Source: Anaeramoeba flamelloides (lineage: Eukaryota; Metamonada; Anaeramoebidae). From it: DNA of 64,000 bases. Of this stretch, positions 56,898 through 64,000 are shown piece after piece. The DNA is taken from contig JANTQA010000026.1 of NCBI GenBank assembly GCA_027625915.1, positions 8,184,001 to 8,248,000 on the forward strand, in the 5' to 3' direction. The number at the start of each line of letters is the position of its first letter. Position 1 is the first letter of the stretch. The notes below the pieces were generated by a model. The model was not told the origin of the DNA, did no database searches, and worked only from the letters and a program-made list of their open reading frames with translations. The position numbers were made by a program, and so were the translations under genes.

Positions 56898-59800
56898 TTA
56901 TAGAATGGTACAAAACCATTTTTTTTTTTTTGTTTTTGGTTCTTGGTCTGTTTCATTTTCTTCAGGTATTTGGCTAAGTTTATATTTTCTGATCCTTCTT
57001 ACCAATTCATAAAAAGTCTCATTCACATTCTGTTGTGTAAGTGCTGATCTTTTTTTATTTTTATTTTTGTTTTTATTAATTTTATAATTTGTTTTTAGAG
57101 AGATAAGATATTGTAAAATAATAATATGATTAAAAATAATGAAAAAATAATGATAAAATATAATATAATTATTTTGTATTTTTTTTTCAGTATTAGGGCA
57201 TATTGTAAAACCCAAAAAAAAATATAAAAAAAAAATTAAGTGTATTTACGTTTCAAAATATGTACTATTAAATTCCTCGGCAAGTTGTTCACCATCTTCT
57301 GAATCTACAACGCGATCGTCCTCAAGATCTATGATCATAAAGTATATATAAAAAAAATAGCAGAATAAGGTGTTGTTTTTTAAATGAAATGGAAATTCAC
57401 AAGGAAAGATAGTGTAATGAAATTGTTTGTTACAAAGAAAAGTAGCAAATTTTGTCAGTTCACTTTCTAACTTTCAAATAAATTAAAAAAAAACGAAATG
57501 TATGGTGAATTATTTAGGGTTTCTCGAATTACTATAGATATATTTATTTCATTCCTGACACGATTGATTCATTTTGGAAAAAATTATTTTTGTCACAATT
57601 TTAAAAAATATTACCACCCTTCAACTATTTAACCCCGAACAGACATGTTGATGAATCAGAACAATGATATAATGTTGAAATAAAAAGGAAAGAAAGATGT
57701 TTGGAGTAGAAACATCAAATGAAAATCGAAAATAATTTTTCCAAAATCAAACAAACCGACCACCCATCTTCAATAGTTTATTAAATGGGATAGAATGGTC
57801 ACTTAAAACATCTAATATATTGCCGATTTTCCTGGCCCTTTTGCGCATACCCAAAAAGTATCGCCATTAATGAAAAAATCACAATTTTATCCAAAAATCA
57901 TTTTTACACTTGTGTAATTATTTTTTTAAAAAATAATAATAATCTCAATAAAAATGATAATTTAGAGGAATAAAGTATTTTTGTCAAAAACTCTAATATA
58001 TATATATCCCTTAGAACCCCCAAATAACCTAATTGCCTTTGAAATAAAATTTTTAATTTGTTTTGTGATGAAAAGATTCTAAGATATAAATTTTCTAAAG
58101 CAATTATCTTAGAAAGAAAAATGTATAATTAAAAATTGTATAGAAATCTGCAATAAAACAATATCTTGATACAAAATTTTCAACATTTGAAAAATTTTTC
58201 TTGGTTATTGTGATTTCATTATTTTTCAAAAGAAATTTTTTTTTTTTTTTTTGAAAAGTTTGTATACACACCAAAAACCTCTTAGTTTTAATGATTCAAA
58301 CACATCATACTTTACTGAAAATTTTTTGGGGCACTTTGCACCCCAAAATTGCCTAAAATACTTTATTAAATAATTTATTCATTATAAAAGATATTTTGAT
58401 ATCACATAGAAAATTTTTTTTATCTGTTGATTCCCATTCAATAATAATATATTTATTTAATTCTAAATAATTAAAAATAAAAAAAAATAAATAAATTAAA
58501 TTTGAAAAAAAAGATCTTCTTTTTCATTGTAAAAATTTTCAGCTTTTTCAACAGATTTTTTTTTCAAATTTAAATTATTTGGCCAATAGTTCGAGTCAGG
58601 TTAATATTTATTTTTTTTTTTAATTTGAACTATTTTTTAATTTTTGACTTTTTGAAATATAGACATAAAATAAAAAATATTATTTAATAAGAGATCATAG
58701 ATCAAAAATTATTTTCCAATATCTGTATTAATTTAGATAGAGAAATTCAATATTTCACAAAGATTTATTTCAAATTTTTACCAACAATAAAATTCAAAAT
58801 ATATTATGGTTATGAAGATTATTTTATTATCTTTGAATAATATTAAAAAGTTAATTTTTAATTTTTTTTAAATTTTAGAGTTGATTACTTTATCAATTAA
58901 AAAAGTTTTTATGATTTAATTTCAATGATATAAATGAAATTATTTTATGATTTTTTTTTTTTTCTGGTCTTTTCAATTATTTCCTATTGCTTGAATTGAA
59001 GTTTTAGAAAATTATTCATATTCAACTTTTTAATTCTGGCCTAAAGAAATGAATTTGATTTTTCTCTTGATTCAATATTTATTAAAATTTTGTCTGAAAA
59101 AAAAATGAAAATTTTTGAGTATATCGTTTTTTTATTTAATTTTTTTATCATAAAATTAACAACATTATTTTATAGTTATTATTAATAAATCAATATTATT
59201 TGTTACAAAATAAATCGAACAAAATTTTCATTCAACTTTCCAAAAAAAGATTTTTGAATTATGTACAATTTCTAATTTTTAATTCTTAAAATCAACTTAA
59301 ATTATTAATTTTCCTTTTAGAATTGGGATCTTTGAAGATTTATTTTAATTATTGAGAAGTGATTTTTTAGGAAAGCTAAATGAAAATTTTAACCTTTTTC
59401 TTTTATAATTAACAGTATATTGTATTTTTGATTACTATTATTGTAATAAAATTTCGGGATTCAAAAAATTAAAAAAAAAAATAAAAATCTTTTTTAAAAA
59501 AATGTTTAAATGAATAATTATTTTTTTTTTTCCAATATCAAAAAGAAATACAAAAACATCACTACTTTTTATTTGAACTATTTTAACTTTTTATTATCAT
59601 TGAAATCTGGATTAAAGAATAAATAAGAAAATAAATATATTTGAATATCAATATCATTTTAAATCTTTTCTTTTAAACTTGATGAAATTTGGGTCAATCC
59701 GGGGTGATAAGGGATATATATATTGATAATTCAAAGATAAACGTATAATCTTTTTTGATTTTTCAGGGGACATAAACCTTAAGAGCTGATAATTGAAACA

Positions 59801-61125
59801 ATAAACTACAGTCCCTAAAAAGAAGTCTCGAAACTTAAATAAGCTCTCGATAACTAAGAAAACACAAAATTCAAATCACTATAGAAACTCCCTACAAAAT
59901 TAAAGTTTTTACACAAATCTTAAAAATACTAAATAAAATTGAAATTGTAAGAGAAAAGTTTTAAATATTGCTTATATCAAATTGTCATAATTAAAAATAT
60001 CTCTTAAAGTTCAATAAGGAAGCTTTTATCAAATTTCTATAAACACCATTTCTTGCTAGATTTGTGAAGATCTTTGAGTTTTTTTACATCACATAATTCG
60101 TAAAATATTGAAGGAATTTGAAATAAAAAGTTTGTATTTATTAATTAGAAAATCACAATATTAATTGGAAAAGTACATTATGGCAAACAAATGGTTTTCG
60201 TCAGTTTACTAGAGATAGAAGTTTGAAAGAATTCGTTTCTTTTGCTCGGTAGTGTAATTTCAAGCGATGAAGTTAATAAAGAATTTGAAATTGATTTTTT
60301 TTTTTGTTACCAAAACAAATCAACAATTAATCACTAAGGCAACAAAATAGCTCAAAATCAGGAAATCAAAAAAAAAAAAAATTAGGAGGTTTAGATTTTT
60401 ACTCTTACAAACCCTAACTTCCAAACTCTTCCGAAAGGCGAAGAAATTTCTCAATGGGATTTATAACAAAAAAAAAAATTAAAAAATAAAAAATCAATTA
60501 ATTACCACATTTATTTCCGCAAGTAACAGTAATTGAGTCTTCTTCACCTTTATGCCTAACAATTCGTTGGTGGAATTTTCTAGCCTCTTCTATGGTTGAC
60601 TTTACAATTAAACTAAAGACAACAACAAACCCTTCGCCTTCTTTGAAATACTATTTAAAAAAATCAACAAAAAGAAACCAATTCAAAAGAACTTTGGCAT
60701 AATAAATTCGATATAGAGTGTGGAAATAAGAACATACCCGATCTTTGACTGTACTAAATTCTTCCTGCCCTGCAGTGTCCATTATCATCAGCAAACATGC
60801 TTTATCATCGACAACAATCACTTTTCTGTATCTTTCTTCGATTGTTGGATCGTAATCTTCAACAAATTTACCTTGAATAAATTGAAAGGACAAAGCAGTT
60901 TTTCCAACTTTTTATGGTATAGTGACAATAATACGTTTGAAGTTTTCGAAACAGAGTTAGTTTCAAAAGAAATTTGTTTTTTATTTTGTTTTTAGATTGG
61001 TCTTCTTTTTCATAAAAAAGAAATAAAAAGAAAAAAAAAAAAAACAAAACAAAATTAAAAAAAAATCTAAAAGTACCTGCACCACCACCAACAAGAACAA
61101 TTTTATGAACCTCCTGAGTTGACAT
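56898..61125 (-). CDS. Ras family small GTPase (Ras-2), five exons, divergent
   Basis: Membrane-attached signalling GTPase of 197 residues. Minus-strand exons: 61125-61077, 60907-60738, 60650-60506, 57328-57250 and 57048-56898; all introns are GT-AG and the third is 3.2 kb. Motifs: GGGAVGKT (13-20), YDPTIEERY in the effector loop, DTAGQ (60-64), NKCD (119-122) and ETSAL (147-151). Compared with Ras-1, the second P-loop glycine (human 13) is Ala, the Mg-binding Ser is Thr (normal), and the Lys of the SAK motif, which normally packs on the base, is Leu. The switch regions are otherwise intact, so GTP cycling is likely but may have altered nucleotide affinity. The tail is Glu-rich then Lys-rich and ends in CTIL, a geranylgeranylation-type CAAX box. 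The intron after DTAGQEEFSTVKDR is at the same place as in Ras-1. Element C copy 2 sits inside the third intron. Confidence 0.93.
57329..60505 (-). other. Third intron of Ras-2, expanded by element C
   Basis: GT-AG intron of 3177 bp splitting the NKCD aspartate codon. More than half of it is element C copy 2. The rest is AT-rich with no exon seen; the flanking exons join as GNKC/DLEDDR without loss. Confidence 0.88.
58003..59718 (-). mobile_element. Non-autonomous inverted-repeat element C, copy 2
   Basis: Left end TATATCCCTTAGAACCCCCA, right end (reverse complement) TATATCCCTTATCACCCCGG. The order of subterminal blocks is inverted relative to copy 1: CAAATAACC on the left, and GGATTG followed by CAAATTTCATCAAG on the right as read on the minus strand. 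The inner phrase GGGGCACTTTGCACCCC (58329-58345) also matches copy 1. About 1.7 kb, no transposase frame, many differences from copy 1. Located in an intron of Ras-2. Confidence 0.75.
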
Positions 61126-64000
61126 TGTTTTTTGCTCTTCTTAAAAAGAATTTGATTAACAAAAAGTATGAAAAAATGATTTGTAAAGTTTGTGATAATT
61201 TCGGAATTTTTTTTATTAAATTATGAGTTAGGTGTTAGATGAAAAACACTGTAATTCAATTTTGTGATCAGAGAAAAGGTATGAAAATTATTCGAAAATA
61301 TATTCGAATCTTTTTCCACCAGAATAACGATTTAAAATTGTACAGATTTCTTTCAAAATGTTCACCAAAAAATCCTCAGAATCAAAGAAACATTGTAGCT
61401 CATGGTTACAAAAGTGTCTATTTTCAAAGCAAGTTTTTTCTTTTTACTGTCATTTTTTTTTGAATTAAAAATTTGTCCAAACAAAATAAAAAATTTAAAT
61501 TTGCATTGTTGTTGTTGTTGTAGGAAATTTCAGCCAAGAGTTTAAGAAACCAAACTAAAGAGATAGATCTTCGACTTTATGAAGACTTCTTTCAAAAAAT
61601 AGTTACAATTTAAGAAATTCACGTTTTTAAATTCACCAAAGGTAAATGTATAAATTAATTCAATTTTTGGTTTCAAAGTTAAATATTTTTCAATCATATT
61701 TAAACCAAATTTTTCTGAAAATTTCATGGGACTACATACACAATTTTCGTTTTTTCTTTTTATTTTAAATTTGTCTCAAATATTTCTTTTACGATGTAAC
61801 TAACAAAATGAATTTTTTCTTTATTAAAAAATGATTAAATTGTCCTTTTTGTGGGAATTTTATATTAATTTTGTAATCAAATGGTTTTTGAGATTTAACT
61901 TCACAAACAGTTTATACACATTCTTAAAGGATTAGCCTATACCAAGGAGAAGTCAATAATTAAAGTATTTTGTTATTGGGTGTAAACTACATTAGTGAGC
62001 GATGGTGTAAATATCTCTAAAAAATCGATTAGTCAAGTAGTAATATTTGTTGATCCAATATATTAAAAAAGATCTTTTATTAGTAAAAAACCCAAAAATT
62101 TGAGAAAAAAATCCACATTTTGCCATAAATTTAAAGGGTGAATTATCAATATTCATAATTTAAAATTTAAAATTATTTCTCTTTGTTTTCTCAAAATGTA
62201 GATTAAATAGCTAAAAAATTCAATAAGTTTTTTTAAAAAATTAAATAATCAATCAAAATAAATTTTTTTGAACAATTATTTCTCAAATATATAGGAATTA
62301 TATAAATATTACAATTATCTTTGTCAAATAGGAAACAGAACTAATCAGTTTTTCGGTATTTCATTGATGTTTATTGAGTTAATCTTTGAAATTAAAAAAT
62401 TATAAAATTAGTTACGTTTATAATTTCTAAGATGAATTATTAAAGATACTGTAATACTATTATTTTGAATTTCTATTTTTGGATTTGGAAAAGGAATTAA
62501 AAAAAAAAATTTTTCTAAATTACAATTTATAAATGTGATCCTTTGTAAAAAATCTAATAATTTATTGTGTAATAAGATTTATAAAAGATTTTTTAGAGTC
62601 ACAGAAACTATTTGAATTATGTAACACTGAGATCATTTACACCACAATTACAACACCCTTTGATTATAGGTGAATCTATATTGACACTAATCCCTTAAAT
62701 GATTATTTTTGTGAGTACAGATAAATTCGAAATTGACTATCCCCTTATGAAAAAGTTAAAATATATTTAAATTGTTTTTCTATTAATGATCAAATAACAA
62801 TTAATTGTCGTTATTGGTGTGAAGTTGAGAAAATAAGCAATCTATTTTTCTTGATAAAGTGATATTTATAGCACACATAGAGAGAAAAATTTTACTTTTT
62901 TGTCGAAACAATGAGTCAAATTAAATGATTCTTTTTTGAAATGTGATGATCTTCAATCCATAAGAATTACTTAAAAAAAAATATAAATTGAAAATAGAAA
63001 AAATTCTTAAAAGTTTTTTTATTCATTTTTTTTAGATCATTCAAAGTAGACCAATTTTTAAAATACTAAAAAAAGTATAAAAAGTAATTTCTCCCAACCT
63101 AAAAAGTAGCCTTTTCTCGATTATAACATTTTTAAAAAGTTATTTTCTTCATCTGTCTTTAAACTCCCAGAATGAATGACACTAGTCAATAAAATCACCT
63201 TTAAGATTCTATTTTTTTTTAAATTATAAACATAACTGGTTAATTCAGATCTTGAAAAAATTCAAATTTCAACTATATATTTGTCTCTTCTATTTTTTAT
63301 TTTTAGAGAATTAACCAAAAACTCAACCATTTATATCTCAAAAAAAAAGAAAAAAAAAACCAAAATTATCATAATCAGTAGAGTATTATCAAACAAAAAT
63401 TGTTTTTCTAGAAAAAATAATATAAATATACGTCGAAAAAGGGTTATTTTTATTATTATTATTTTTTTTTAGCTTTTTTTTCAAATATATATATATATAT
63501 ATATATATAAATGATTTTATTTTAGTGAATTCGAAAAAATATACTGATCATAATTCTCAATAGTTCTATTTTTAAAGTTACCAAGTGAGAATTATTATCG
63601 GCTTATTTTTGAGAAATGAACAAAATTACAAGAGTTATTATTTGAAACGAGTTAGTTGATACGCTAAATTTAAATAATATACAGAACAAATTAAAAACGA
63701 AAAATATTTTGGTAATTTTACTCTGGAAAATAAATAACAAATAAATGTTAAAAATTCTACCAATTTTTTTTTATTTAATTTTGAAAAATTTTCAATACAA
63801 AAAATTTCTCATAATCATTTTTAAAGTACCAAAATCAAAAGAATTGATCAATTTGATCTAGAAATTTTCAACTGATATTTTTTATTTTTCTATTTGTTAA
63901 AAACATTCAAATTGGATTGGTCAGACGATTAAAAGATCCTTTTAATTTTTCACTTTTTGTAAAAATATTATCAGCTCTATACTTGATCTATATCAAATTA
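61126..64000. other. Upstream region of Ras-2 and right edge of window
   Basis: Contains the doubtful small gene 61239-61545, a CAA/TTG trinucleotide run near 61508-61521 and a (TA)n run at 63486-63509. Sequences around 61985-62020 and 62620-62700 are partly reverse complements (GATGGTGTAAATATCTC against GAGATCATTTACACCAC), perhaps the ends of an old element. Otherwise AT-rich DNA in which I see no gene. Confidence 0.5.
61239..61545 (+). CDS. Possible small two-exon gene, unrecognised
   Basis: ATG lies 114 bp from the Ras-2 start on the other strand, so a shared promoter is possible. Exon 1 would be 61239-61432 and exon 2 61524-61545 (donor GTTTTT, acceptor TTGTTGTAG), giving 71 residues: MKNTVIQFCDQRKG at the start, basic throughout, with CSPKNPQNQRNIVAHGYKS in the middle. 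Residue use is more protein-like than random frames of this window, but there is no recognised domain. It may equally be a chance frame. Confidence 0.2.

Noticed and set aside
1-64000. tRNA, rRNA, spliceosomal RNA, CRISPR arrays, retroviral or LTR-type elements
   Set aside because: I scanned for T-loop motifs, conserved U6/U2 cores, regularly spaced repeats and reverse-transcriptase or capsid-like frames and saw none that I can support; a covariance or HMM search could still find weak ones.

Overview
The window looks like nuclear DNA of an AT-rich, intron-bearing, probably amoeboid protist. Intergenic DNA is extremely AT-rich, full of poly-A/poly-T and (TA)n tracts, and the coding stretches stand out by higher GC. 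Introns are GT-AG, stops are TAA or TGA (standard code), and the proteins carry Lys/Glu/Asn-rich low-complexity stretches. A leucine-rich-repeat/PP2C fusion and two Ras GTPases recall amoebae such as Anaeramoeba, Entamoeba or dictyostelids. The genus is an inference; the sequence alone does not fix it. No rRNA, tRNA, CRISPR or prokaryotic-type operon was found.

Nine host genes are supported, seven of them near or at full length after splicing by eye. In order: ethanolamine-phosphate cytidylyltransferase (2158-3261, +); a Ras GTPase in five exons (8294-9599, +); a secreted NAGPA-type phosphodiester glycosidase, the lysosomal 'uncovering enzyme' family (14638-15486, -); the HSP90 co-chaperone p23 in two exons (18414-19284, -); a thimet-oligopeptidase-like M3 metallopeptidase in three exons (20619-25549, +); a MOB kinase activator whose first exon is not located (32626-about 35745, -); an LRR-PP2C phosphatase of 1213 residues (40228-43869, +); a dynein light intermediate chain in five exons (47167-52414, +); and a second Ras GTPase in five exons with a 3.2 kb intron (56898-61125, -). 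They are ordinary cellular genes (phospholipid synthesis, signalling, lysosomal processing, proteostasis, Hippo/NDR-type kinase control, retrograde transport) with no sign of a shared operon or pathway.

The rest, more than half of the window, is repeat-rich intergenic and intronic DNA. At least seven dispersed families can be recognised by eye: A (three copies, about 0.7-0.9 kb), B (two copies plus a fragment), C (two copies of about 1.6-1.7 kb with GC-richer terminal inverted repeats, one inside the Ras-2 intron), D (two 196-197 bp TA-flanked inverted-repeat elements), E (two related elements nested one in the other in a dynein-chain intron), F (a 934 bp TTAA-flanked inverted-repeat element) and G (a roughly 200 bp insertion in an A copy, with a second copy elsewhere). 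None encodes a recognisable transposase, so they are best read as non-autonomous DNA elements.

The most unusual structures are a modular 'phrase' repeat in six clusters (a GC-rich decamer tandem joined to several kinds of short hairpin and ending in a shared CCTAGG/CCTAAC-type motif), a flawless 145 bp inverted repeat at 28624-29156, and a nearly perfect 131 bp hairpin at 39087-39403. All of these would give long double-stranded RNA if transcribed, and several of the phrase clusters lie in introns.
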